Source: Candidatus Salinicoccus stercoripullorum
Lineage (GTDB): Bacteria; Bacillota; Bacilli; Staphylococcales; Salinicoccaceae
Direction: 5' to 3'
Length of the DNA: 57,637 bases
Assembly (NCBI GenBank): GCA_019113295.1
Contig: DXHR01000026.1
Span: forward strand, 1-57,637
Below are positions 15,919-25,213 of the stretch, in pieces; positions within the stretch are counted from its first letter, which is position 1; each line of letters starts with the position of its first letter. The position numbers and the translations under genes are program-made. Below the pieces are notes generated by a model that saw only the letters and a program-made list of their open reading frames with translations, was not told the DNA's origin and did not search any database.

Positions 15919-16548
15919 ATGATGAGAAATATACTGTTTTCCATACTTGTCCGGCCGTTCATACTATTTGTTCTCGGACTGAATATCAGACACTATGAAA
16001 GACTTCCCGCAGCCGGGCCCTGTGTCATCATCGCCAATCATAACAGTCACCTGGATACACTGGTGCTTATGTCTTTATTCAAAGGACGGTCATTCCGGAA
16101 AGTGAGGCCGGTGGCCGCAGGGGACTATTTTCTGAAGAACCGTTATCTGGGATTCTTCTCGACAAAGGTGATGAACATCATACCGATACAGCGCCGGATT
16201 ACAAAAGATTTCAGAGGCATGTTCCGACCAGTGCTCGAATCTCTTGACGACGATGGCATCATCATCCTGTTTCCCGAGGGTTCACGCGGGGAGGCGGAAC
16301 AGCTGAGCAAATATAAAAGCGGCATCTACTATCTCATGCGGGAGCGTCCGGATATTCCGATCACTCCTGTGTTCATGCATGGTCTCGGCAAGGCTCTGCC
16401 CAAAGGGTCGAAAGTCTTTGTACCGTTTTTCGTGGATGTTTTCATCGGTGATTCCTTCAAGTATACGGACAACCGGAAAGTATTCATGGAGACACTCAAC
16501 AGCAGGATGGATCAGCTGCAGGAGGAGGGGCACTTCAGGTCATGGTGA
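15919..16548 (+). CDS. PlsC-type 1-acylglycerol-3-phosphate acyltransferase
   Basis: Acyltransferase of the LPLAT family, 209 residues with a hydrophobic N-terminus. Motif I is NHNSHLDTL (H-x4-D), motif III is FPEGSRGEAEQL and motif IV is ITPVFMHGLG. It probably acylates lysophosphatidate or a related lysolipid to give the substrate for YnbB. I prefer the ATG at 15919 (an ATG at 15922 is equally possible) over a GTG at 15913, because AGGATGTGG is spaced for it. It lies 9 bases after ynbB, so all three enzymes form one unit. Confidence 0.88.
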   Translation: MMRNILFSILVRPFILFVLGLNIRHYERLPAAGPCVIIANHNSHLDTLVLMSLFKGRSFRKVRPVAAGDYFLKNRYLGFFSTKVMNIIPIQRRITKDFRGMFRPVLESLDDDGIIILFPEGSRGEAEQLSKYKSGIYYLMRERPDIPITPVFMHGLGKALPKGSKVFVPFFVDVFIGDSFKYTDNRKVFMETLNSRMDQLQEEGHFRSW

Positions 16549-16724
16549 TGCTGTTCATATTCCTGTGGGGCTTCAGTGAAGCGACCTGGTTCTTCATCAT
16601 CCCCGATGTCATCCTTTCACTGTACACCCTGTCTGCTTCCCTGCATCTGAAATGGAAAATCTTATTATGGTCTGCTGTCTGGGTGATTGTCTATCTCATC
16701 TACTTCAGCGTTCATCCGTTCTGA
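16542..16724 (+). CDS. Short membrane protein, possibly a DedA/VTT-domain fragment
   Basis: 60 residues, two hydrophobic segments. It starts inside the end of the acyltransferase gene, 11 bases after GGAGGAGGGG. The opening FLWGFSEATWFFIIPDVILS resembles the start of YqaA/DedA-like (SNARE-associated, VTT) membrane proteins, which are usually 150-200 residues. Here the frame ends after the second helix, a few bases before a terminator. It is either a truncated remnant or a genuine microprotein of the lipid operon. I cannot decide from sequence alone. Confidence 0.5.
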   Translation: MVMLFIFLWGFSEATWFFIIPDVILSLYTLSASLHLKWKILLWSAVWVIVYLIYFSVHPF

Positions 16725-16729
16725 TCCAC

Positions 16730-16750
16730 GGCGCCCCTGGCGCCTTTTTT
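16730..16750 (+). terminator. Terminator of the lipid module
   Basis: GGCGCC, 3-base loop, GGCGCC, then TTTTTT. It ends the ynbA-ynbB-acyltransferase unit before the ABC-transporter promoter. Confidence 0.9.
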
Positions 16751-16772
16751 CAACTGAAATTCTTTCTGCCCC

Positions 16773-16802
16773 TTGACAACCATTCAGAAACCGGCATATA
16801 AT
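16773..16802 (+). promoter_or_regulatory. ABC importer operon promoter
   Basis: TTGACA (16773-16778), 18-base spacer, TATAAT (16797-16802): both hexamers are perfect. The transcript start region carries TTATAAGTTTAGTAGGAATT (16805-16824), which shares TATAAGTTTAGT with the inverted repeat upstream of ynbA. It also contains a GGAATTA element like half of a CymR (cysteine regulator) site; that last point is speculative. Confidence 0.85.
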
Positions 16803-16843
16803 CCTTATAAGTTTAGTAGGAATTAAAGAGGGGGGGATACACC

Positions 16844-17686
16844 ATGAAGGTCAGTTTGGAAAAGGTCAACAAATCATTCCAAAAAGGTAAGGATGATATG
16901 CTTAAAGTTCTCGATGACATTAATTTCAATATTTCAGAGGGCGAGTTCGTATCATTGATCGGGCCGTCGGGCTGCGGCAAATCCACAGTGTTGAAACTGA
17001 TAGCCGGTCTGGATACTCCGACTTCCGGGGAGGTACTGCTGAATGGCAGGACGATCACCGGACCCGGGACGGACCGCGTGGTCGTCTTCCAGGAGGGCGG
17101 CTTATTTCCGTGGATGACAGTGCTTGAAAACGTTACATATGGGCTTCTGCGCAAGAAGATGAACAAAAAAGAGGTCCGTGAAAAGGCGATGGAAGGTCTC
17201 AGAATGGTCCATCTGGCCAATTTCACCGACTCATACCCCCACGAGCTCTCAGGCGGCATGAAACAGCGTGTGGCCATCGCCCGTGCACTCGTCATGGATC
17301 CGGATGTCCTCCTGATGGACGAACCGTTCGCGGCACTTGATGAACAGACGCGTCTTGTACTGCACAAGGAGCTGCAGAGAATCTGGCAGGAAACGGGAAA
17401 GACGATACTGTTCATCACGCATAATATCAGAGAAGCTCTCACACTTTCGGACAGAGTGCTGCTCATGAGCACAAGACCAGGGGCAGTGAAGAGGGAATTC
17501 ACCGTGCAGGCAGTACGGCCGAGAGACCCTGCCGACAGCAATGTCGTAGACCTGGAAAGGCGCGTGATGGAAGAACTGGAAGAGGAAATGGAAAAAGTGC
17601 TTAAGGAGGAATTTGGCGATGACTACCATCTTGAGAAGAGTCGTGTTCGTGATAGTGATCATAGCGATATGGGAAGTCATATCTAA
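16844..17686 (+). CDS. ABC importer ATPase, sulfonate/taurine/nitrate type
   Basis: Cytosolic ATPase of an SsuB/TauB-like importer. Walker A is GPSGCGKST (about residue 46), the Q-loop is VVFQEGGLFPWMTV, the signature is LSGGMKQRVAIARAL, Walker B is VLLMDEPFAALDE and the H-loop is FITHNI. At 280 residues it is about 25 longer than usual, with an acidic C-terminal tail (ELEEEMEKVLKEEF onward). The tail overlaps the permease gene by 68 bases, which suggests that the original stop was lost. The ribosome site is a run GAGGGGGG. Confidence 0.9.
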   Translation: MKVSLEKVNKSFQKGKDDMLKVLDDINFNISEGEFVSLIGPSGCGKSTVLKLIAGLDTPTSGEVLLNGRTITGPGTDRVVVFQEGGLFPWMTVLENVTYGLLRKKMNKKEVREKAMEGLRMVHLANFTDSYPHELSGGMKQRVAIARALVMDPDVLLMDEPFAALDEQTRLVLHKELQRIWQETGKTILFITHNIREALTLSDRVLLMSTRPGAVKREFTVQAVRPRDPADSNVVDLERRVMEELEEEMEKVLKEEFGDDYHLEKSRVRDSDHSDMGSHI

Positions 17687-18398
17687 GGTCGGAATCTTTC
17701 CGACCTTCATGTTCCCGCCGCTGATCATCCCGAGCGTACCCGGCGGTGTCACAGTACTCAAGACGCTGCTTGGCGGCGTGGTTTCCGGCCAGATACTGGC
17801 AGCCACCGGCGTAACACTCAGCCGGCTCCTCGTCGGCTTCCTGATTGCCGTGGTACTCGGCCTGACATTCGGATTCCTGATTGCCCGCTACAAATGGGTG
17901 GATGATACGCTGGGATACTTCGTCACAGCGCTCCAGTCCATCCCGAGCATCGTCTGGTTTCCTCTTGCGATCGTCTGGTTCGGACTTGGAAACACGGCAA
18001 TTTTATTCATCGTGGCTATCGGTGCCACGTGGACGATGACCGTCAACTCGAGCGCCGGATTCAAAAACGTGCCCTCCATTTACATCAATGCGGCGAGAAC
18101 GCTTGGCTCTTCAGGATCACACCTGCTCAGAACCGTCATACTTCCCGCCTCTGTGCCTCATATCATTTCAGGCCTCCGGGTCGCCTGGGCATTCGCATGG
18201 CGCGCCATCATGGCCGGTGAACTGCTAGGCGCGGCCGGAGGACTCGGCTATCTGCTCGATCTCGGACGCTCCACACAAGCCATGGACCTTGTACTTTCGA
18301 TCATGATCGTCATCGGCCTCATCGGTACGGTCATAGACAATCAGGTGTTCCTCAGGATGGAACGCTCTGTCGCCAGAAAATGGGGACTCAGAACATAG
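17619..18398 (+). CDS. ABC importer permease, sulfonate/taurine/nitrate type
   Basis: BPD-type membrane permease of 259 residues with about six helices. The EAA-like coupling loop is visible (INAARTLGSSGSHLLRTVI, followed by LPASVPHIISGLRVAWAFAW). The start at 17619 follows AAGGAGGA; a TTG six bases earlier is an alternative. It lies inside the end of the ATPase gene, so the two are translationally coupled. It pairs with the lipoprotein gene 16 bases downstream. Confidence 0.9.
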   Translation: MTTILRRVVFVIVIIAIWEVISKVGIFPTFMFPPLIIPSVPGGVTVLKTLLGGVVSGQILAATGVTLSRLLVGFLIAVVLGLTFGFLIARYKWVDDTLGYFVTALQSIPSIVWFPLAIVWFGLGNTAILFIVAIGATWTMTVNSSAGFKNVPSIYINAARTLGSSGSHLLRTVILPASVPHIISGLRVAWAFAWRAIMAGELLGAAGGLGYLLDLGRSTQAMDLVLSIMIVIGLIGTVIDNQVFLRMERSVARKWGLRT

Positions 18399-18414
18399 TG
18401 AGAGGATGGATTAT

Positions 18415-19398
18415 ATGAAGAAGACACTCAGTGGCTTTTTGCTTATCATGACACTTATCATCGCCGGTTGCGGCGCTTCAGAAGAGAAAGCGGAAGAAGT
18501 GCGCATCGGCTACTTCCCTAATTTCACACATATCACTACTATAATCGCTCTTGAGAACGGCTACTTCCAGGAGGAATTCGGCGAAGACATTTCAATAGAT
18601 ACGATGACTTTCCCTGACGGCAGCGCGTTTATGGAGGCGATGTCGACGGATGAATTCGACATTGGCACTGTCGGCCCTTCCCCGGCGACAAATACTTATT
18701 TGAGAAACCCGGCCCATGAGATCATCGCAGGTGCTGTAAACGGCGGTGCAGTCCTCGCGACAGCCGAGAATGCCGGAATTGAGAGCGTGGAGGACCTGAA
18801 AGGGGCGAGAATCGCCATTCCGACCATCGGCTCCACACAGGACATCATGCTGCGCAAAGTCCTTGAAGGTGCAGAACTCACTGCAGACGACGTTGAAATG
18901 GTGCCTCAGGCACCTGCCGATACTTCCACTCTCTTCCAACAGGGTGATGTGGATGTCGCGGCCACACAGGAGCCGTGGGGTGTATTCCTTGAAAACCAGG
19001 CGAACGCAGACATCCTGCTCGATGAAGAGGAATTCGCATGGGGTACAGAATCCACTACCACAGTGGTGACAGCCCGCCAGGCATTCACGGACAGCAACCC
19101 CGGCCTCACAGAAGAATATATCCGCGCCCATATGAAGGCGGTCGAATTCTTCCAGCAGAACCAGGAAGAAGCGGTGCAGATATTCGTCGACCATATTGCG
19201 GAAATTTCCGGCCAGGAACTCGATTACGGGGAAACACTCGAGGCCAGCAGCCGTCTGAACCCGACATATGAAATCAACGAGGAAGTTATGCAGGAAATGG
19301 CGACCATCAGCAACGAGGCTGAATATACAGCTTCAGATGAAATAGAAGGACTCGTCAATACCGAATTCCTCGATTCAATACTCGAAGATGGAGAATGA
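18415..19398 (+). CDS. ABC importer substrate-binding lipoprotein
   Basis: Surface-anchored binding protein of the SsuA/TauA/NMT1 type, 327 residues. The signal peptide (KKTLSGFLLIMTLIIAGC) ends in the lipobox IAGC, Cys19. The mature part has the family opening VRIGYFPNFTHITTIIALE, a first lobe with EFDIGTVGPSPATNTYL, and a second lobe with IAIPTIGSTQDIMLRKVL. Substrates for this family include alkanesulfonates, taurine, nitrate and thiamine precursors. No monooxygenase or other catabolic gene is adjacent, so the substrate stays open. Confidence 0.88.
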   Translation: MKKTLSGFLLIMTLIIAGCGASEEKAEEVRIGYFPNFTHITTIIALENGYFQEEFGEDISIDTMTFPDGSAFMEAMSTDEFDIGTVGPSPATNTYLRNPAHEIIAGAVNGGAVLATAENAGIESVEDLKGARIAIPTIGSTQDIMLRKVLEGAELTADDVEMVPQAPADTSTLFQQGDVDVAATQEPWGVFLENQANADILLDEEEFAWGTESTTTVVTARQAFTDSNPGLTEEYIRAHMKAVEFFQQNQEEAVQIFVDHIAEISGQELDYGETLEASSRLNPTYEINEEVMQEMATISNEAEYTASDEIEGLVNTEFLDSILEDGE

Positions 19399-19400
19399 TA

Positions 19401-19437
19401 AAAAAGCGCAGGTCCTAATGCTGGTCCTGCGCTTTTT
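19401..19437. terminator. Bidirectional terminator between the ABC operon and pdxS
   Basis: AAAAAGCGCAGG and CCTGCGCTTTTT arms around a 13-base centre with further weak pairing. On the minus strand it lies inside the residual pdxT frame, so it now terminates pdxS transcription as well. Confidence 0.9.
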
Positions 19438-19477
19438 CCCTTAAAGCACCCTGAAGTGCGAGTATGCCGATTTTCAT
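19415..19477 (-). pseudogene. pdxT: pdxT stub (glutaminase subunit of PLP synthase)
   Basis: On the minus strand the pdxS stop TAA is followed at once, in the TAATGA overlap, by an ATG that opens [14 protein letters not shown]. That is the diagnostic N-terminus of PdxT (family: MKIGVLALQGAVREH). After about 13 codons the similarity stops, the frame enters the terminator and ends at TAG (19415-19417). Intact PdxT is near 190 residues, with its cysteine near residue 78. The gene is therefore truncated, and the break coincides with the edge of the accessory block. Confidence 0.92.
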
Positions 19478-20361
19478 TACCATCCGCGCTCCTGCATACG
19501 CTCTTCCAACGACAGCTGGTTGATGTCGATGCCGGTCATCGCCGAACCGAGTTCCTTCGCCAGCCTGCCAATCAGTTCGTAGTCCTGGTAATGCTTCGTC
19601 GCTTCAACGATCGCCTTGGCGAACTTCTCCGGATTTTCCGATTTGAACACGCCTGAGCCAACGAATACGCCGTCTGCACCAAGTTCCATCATGAGAGCCG
19701 CATCCTGCGGTGTCGCTACCCCGCCTGCCGCGAAGTTCACTACCGGGAGTTTGCCGAGTCTCTTGATCTCCTGCAGAACATCGTATGGTGCACCCTGATT
19801 TTTCGACTCGGTCATAAGCTCATCATCGCTCATCACTGAAATCTGACGCACTTCCCGGCTCACCATTCTCATGTGCCTCACCGCCTCGACGATGTTGCCG
19901 GTACCCGGCTCTCCCTTAGTGCGCAGCATGGAGGCACCTTCCCCGATCCGTCTCGCCGCTTCGCCGATGTTGCGGCAGCCGCACACGAATGGCACGGTAT
20001 AATCATCCTTTTTGAGATGGAACAATTCATCCGCCGGTGTAAGAACCTCAGACTCATCTATATAGTCCACACCCAGTGATTCCAGTACCCTTGCTTCGGT
20101 GATATGGCCGATTCTGCACTTCGCCATTACCGGAATGGATACCGCATCCACCACTTCTTCGACAATGCGCGGATCGCACGCCCTTGCAACGCCCCCCGCT
20201 GCCCTGATGTCGGATGGCACACGCTCAAGCGCCATGACCGCAACGGCTCCCGCCGCCTCCGCGACTTTCGCCTGTTCTGCATTGACGACGTCCATGATTA
20301 CGCCGCCCTTCTGTATTTCCGCCATTCCTCTTTTGACTCTTTCAGTACCTGTCTGCTGCAT
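19477..20361 (-). CDS. pdxS: PdxS, pyridoxal 5'-phosphate synthase subunit
   Basis: Makes PLP directly from ribose 5-phosphate, glyceraldehyde 3-phosphate and ammonia; the ammonia normally comes from PdxT. At 294 residues the barrel is full length and highly conserved. The first catalytic lysine is in [11 protein letters not shown] and the second in [11 protein letters not shown], with [21 protein letters not shown] near the N-terminus. It appears intact. With pdxT broken it would depend on free ammonium, a reaction known for PdxS alone, or on a PdxT encoded elsewhere. It is divergent from pdxR. Confidence 0.97.
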   Translation of the reverse strand: MQQTGTERVKRGMAEIQKGGVIMDVVNAEQAKVAEAAGAVAVMALERVPSDIRAAGGVARACDPRIVEEVVDAVSIPVMAKCRIGHITEARVLESLGVDYIDESEVLTPADELFHLKKDDYTVPFVCGCRNIGEAARRIGEGASMLRTKGEPGTGNIVEAVRHMRMVSREVRQISVMSDDELMTESKNQGAPYDVLQEIKRLGKLPVVNFAAGGVATPQDAALMMELGADGVFVGSGVFKSENPEKFAKAIVEATKHYQDYELIGRLAKELGSAMTGIDINQLSLEERMQERGW

Positions 20362-20381
20362 GCTTACGACTCCCTTTCCTA

Positions 20382-20432
20382 TTGCGTTTATACTAAAATA
20401 GTATAGAATGAAATCTGAATACTCTAAAGTAT
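20382..20432. promoter_or_regulatory. pdxR promoter and twin inverted-repeat operators
   Basis: On the plus strand TTGCGT (20382-20387) and TAGAAT (20404-20409) are 16 bases apart. The spacer is filled by the palindrome TATACTAAAATAGTATA (20389-20405). A second copy, ATACT-CTAA-AGTAT (20419-20432), follows about 28 bases away centre to centre. Two like sites between pdxR and pdxS fit binding by dimeric MocR-type PdxR to repress itself and activate pdxS. Confidence 0.6.
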
Positions 20433-20462
20433 CAGTTTGAAATAGATTGAGGAGGTCAGATT

Positions 20463-21800
20463 ATGCTGATCAGTCTGGATAAAAATTCGGGTACCCCTTT
20501 ATTCGAACAGATTTATGACATCATCAGACAGCAGATCATCCAGGGAGAGCTTGAAAATGATGAAAAGCTTCCCAGCAAGCGCCAGCTGCAGCGCGACCTT
20601 TCCATCAGCCAGACGACAATTGAAAATGCCTACGGCCGTCTGCTGGATGAAGACCTGATATACAGCAGGGAGAAAAGCGGCTATTTCGTCACCTCCCTCG
20701 AACAGCTGGAACCGGGGAGCAGACAGGCCGCGACCGGCATTGTGAGGAAAAAGAAAAAGCACTATGCCCTGCCGCCGGGCACCATCGATACGACAATTGT
20801 ACAAAGTGATGTACTGAAGCATATTGCCCGGGAAGCCTTTTCAGATGATGAACTGCTGAACCTCGGAGATGAAAGCGGCGAAAGGAAGCTCAAGGAACAG
20901 ATCAGGCATTACCTGCATATCAACCGGGGTGTCATCTGTGCAACTGATCAGATTTTCATCGGACCCTCCACGGAATTCCTTCTCGAGCAGGCGCTCTATC
21001 TGATGGATCACCCGGCGATGACAATAGAGGACCCGGGCTATCCCGTCATCAAAAAGGTACTGGACCGGCTCGGCAGCAAAGTCGATTTCGCTCCGGTCAG
21101 AGAGGACGGGGTGGACACAAAAACCGTGCAGGCACTCTCCAATCCGGTCGTTCATGTCACTCCTTCGCATCAGTTTCCGAGCGGCGTTGTCCTGTCACTT
21201 CAAAAGCGCATCCAGCTGCTGAACCACGCAGGGGCTGCGGGCACATACATCATCGAGGACGACTATGACAGTGAGTTCAGATACACAGGACGGCCTCTGC
21301 CCTCCCTGCAGGGGCTCGATCAGAACGACCGGACCATTTACATGAGCACATTCTCAAAGGTTCTTTATCCTTCTCTCAGGCTCTCCTGCATGGTGCTGCC
21401 GAAAAGACTCGCAGAACTTTATTATGCAAAACAGCTTTCCTGCAATGTGCCGCGGCAGATGCAGCTCATCGTCGCCCGTTTCATGGATCGTGGTTATCTG
21501 GAGCGGCATATCAACAGGGTGCGCAAGATATACCGTACAAAGATGGAGACCGTCACCGCATGGCTCAGGGAAGAATATGAAGATGTTGAAATATACGGGG
21601 ACCATACCGGCATGCATTTCATGCTGAGGGTGCCCGGAACAGACCTGCGGATCCCGGCTGAAAAACACAGCCTGGTCCATGGCAGCAGATATTCGCAGAC
21701 GGAGGGGCTTCGGGATACAGTTCTCATCGGCATCGGTGAAAAAAGCGCAGAGGATATCATGGATATACTGGCGGCATTTCTCGGGGATGTTTCCCCATAA
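20463..21800 (+). CDS. pdxR: PdxR, MocR-type regulator of PLP synthesis
   Basis: GntR-family winged-helix domain (about residues 1-75: PLFEQIYDIIRQQII, then LPSKRQLQRDLSISQTT) fused to an aminotransferase-fold domain (about 110-445) that senses PLP. The Schiff-base lysine lies in TFSKVLYPSLRLSC, and IIEDDYDSEFRY is the cofactor-ring motif. It has 445 residues, usual for MocR proteins. It is divergent from pdxS, the arrangement known in Staphylococcus and Listeria, where PdxR controls pdxST. GAGGAGG precedes the start. Confidence 0.93.
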   Translation: MLISLDKNSGTPLFEQIYDIIRQQIIQGELENDEKLPSKRQLQRDLSISQTTIENAYGRLLDEDLIYSREKSGYFVTSLEQLEPGSRQAATGIVRKKKKHYALPPGTIDTTIVQSDVLKHIAREAFSDDELLNLGDESGERKLKEQIRHYLHINRGVICATDQIFIGPSTEFLLEQALYLMDHPAMTIEDPGYPVIKKVLDRLGSKVDFAPVREDGVDTKTVQALSNPVVHVTPSHQFPSGVVLSLQKRIQLLNHAGAAGTYIIEDDYDSEFRYTGRPLPSLQGLDQNDRTIYMSTFSKVLYPSLRLSCMVLPKRLAELYYAKQLSCNVPRQMQLIVARFMDRGYLERHINRVRKIYRTKMETVTAWLREEYEDVEIYGDHTGMHFMLRVPGTDLRIPAEKHSLVHGSRYSQTEGLRDTVLIGIGEKSAEDIMDILAAFLGDVSP

Positions 21801-21802
21801 TA

Positions 21803-21830
21803 AAAAAGCACGGATGTTTCCGTGCTTTTT
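21803..21830. terminator. Bidirectional terminator between pdxR and the tRNA operon
   Basis: AAAAAGCACGGA, 4-base loop, TCCGTGCTTTTT. It ends pdxR on the plus strand and the tRNA transcript on the minus strand. Confidence 0.92.
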
Positions 21831-21833
21831 GAA

Positions 21834-21907
<74 letters not shown>

Positions 21908-21928
21908 GCGTTATGTAATTAAAAAGAG

Positions 21929-22001
21929 TGGAGACTAGCGGGATCGAACCGCTGACCTCCTGCGTGCAAAGCAGGCGCTCTCCCAGCTGAGCTAAGCCCC
22001 C
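21929..22001 (-). tRNA. tRNA-Ala (TGC)
   Basis: Cloverleaf with anticodon TGC in the loop TTTGCAC; D-arm AGCTCAGCTGGGAGAGC; acceptor stem with two G-T pairs. CCA is not encoded. Confidence 0.95.
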
Positions 22002-22021
22002 ATGAAAATTATATAGGAAAA

Positions 22022-22105
22022 TGCGGGTGAAGGGACTCGAACCCCCACGTCGTTAAAGACACTAGATCCTGATTCTAGCGCGTCTGCCAATTCCGCCACA
22101 CCCGC
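22022..22105 (-). tRNA. tRNA-Leu (CAG)
   Basis: 84-base class II tRNA with a long variable arm (TGTCTTTAACGACGT). The anticodon loop ATCAGGA between CTAGA and TCTAG gives CAG. CCA is not encoded. Confidence 0.94.
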
Positions 22106-22115
22106 GTAATATAAA

Positions 22116-22189
22116 TCGGGAAGACAGGATTCGAACCTGCGACCCCTTGGTCCCAAACCAAGTGCTCTACCAAGCTGAGCTACTTCCCG
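22116..22189 (-). tRNA. tRNA-Pro (TGG)
   Basis: Cloverleaf with anticodon TGG in loop TTTGGGA; acceptor CGGGAAG pairs with CTTCCCG. CCA is not encoded. Confidence 0.95.
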
Positions 22190-22198
22190 TTATTATAA

Positions 22199-22275
22199 TG
22201 GCGCGCCCGAGAGGAGTCGAACCCCTAGCCTCTTGATCCGTAGTCAAACGCTCTATCCAATTGAGCTACGGGCGC
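22199..22275 (-). tRNA. tRNA-Arg (ACG)
   Basis: Cloverleaf with anticodon ACG in loop CTACGGA; acceptor GCGCCCG pairs with CGGGCGC; discriminator G. CCA is encoded. Confidence 0.95.
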
Positions 22276-22338
22276 ATATATAATAATTTAAGTTGTTTGC
22301 TTCAAAAAAAATAAAACGGCATGACCGCTTAATAAAAA

Positions 22339-22413
22339 TGGAGCGGAAGACGGGATTCGAACCCGCGACCCCCACCTTGGCAAGGTGATGTTCTACCACT
22401 GAACTACTTCCGC
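22339..22413 (-). tRNA. tRNA-Gly (GCC)
   Basis: Cloverleaf with anticodon GCC in loop TTGCCAA; acceptor GCGGAAG pairs with CTTCCGC; discriminator T. CCA is encoded. Confidence 0.95.
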
Positions 22414-22424
22414 ATTATAGTAAA

Positions 22425-22500
<76 letters not shown>

Positions 22501-22509
22501 TATTATTAA

Positions 22510-22585
22510 TGGTGGAGAATGACGGGTTCGAACCGCCGACCCTCTGCTTGTAAGGCAGATGCTCTCCCAGCTGAGCTAATTCTCC
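22510..22585 (-). tRNA. tRNA-Val (TAC)
   Basis: Cloverleaf with anticodon TAC in loop CTTACAA; acceptor GGAGAAT pairs with ATTCTCC. CCA is encoded. It is first gene of the tRNA operon. Confidence 0.95.
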
Positions 22586-22616
22586 TGTAGGGCTTATTAA
22601 TAACGTCGACTTTTAT

Positions 22617-22646
22617 ATAATATACCATGAACAGCATTTTCGTCAA
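22617..22646 (-). promoter_or_regulatory. tRNA operon promoter
   Basis: On the minus strand TTGACG (22646-22641) and TATTAT (22622-22617) are 18 bases apart, about 30 bases before tRNA-Val. All eight tRNAs appear to be one transcript ending at 21803. Confidence 0.75.
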
Positions 22647-22678
22647 CACTTTTCCGCTTTTTATTATTGTAATAATAC

Positions 22679-22696
22679 ACCCGGGGGTTCCCGGGT
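22679..22696 (-). terminator. Hairpin after lysS
   Basis: ACCCGGG, 4-base loop, CCCGGGT, 20 bases after the lysS stop. The following bases are AT-rich but lack a proper T tract, so termination may be partial and lysS may read into the tRNA operon. Confidence 0.6.
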
Positions 22697-22718
22697 ATAT
22701 CATTATGGTACCTTTACA

Positions 22719-25205
<2,487 letters not shown>

Positions 25206-25213
<8 letters not shown>

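Larger units (their letters stand above)
4094..19440. other. Accessory block inserted between nupC and pdxT
   Basis: In S. aureus pdxR-pdxS-pdxT-nupC-ctsR are adjacent and in the same relative orientations seen here. In this window about 15 kb separates the nupC terminator from pdxS: a phosphoesterase, yerC, the his operon, small membrane proteins, a citrate-type transporter, the ynb-like lipid module and an ABC importer. The pdxT gene is cut off exactly at the inner edge. No transposase, integrase or flanking direct repeat was seen, and base use looks like that of the neighbours. The mechanism is therefore unknown and the block may be old. The boundaries are inferred from synteny remembered for Staphylococcus. 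Confidence 0.55.

Noticed and set aside
19401-19437. Reading the pdxT stub as a simple chance peptide over a terminator
   Set aside because: The match [14 protein letters not shown], the position right after pdxS and the TAATGA overlap are too specific for chance.
4094-19440. Accessory block as a prophage or integrative element
   Set aside because: No integrase, transposase, phage gene, tRNA-end repeat or flanking direct repeat was found; it is therefore listed only as an inserted or rearranged block.
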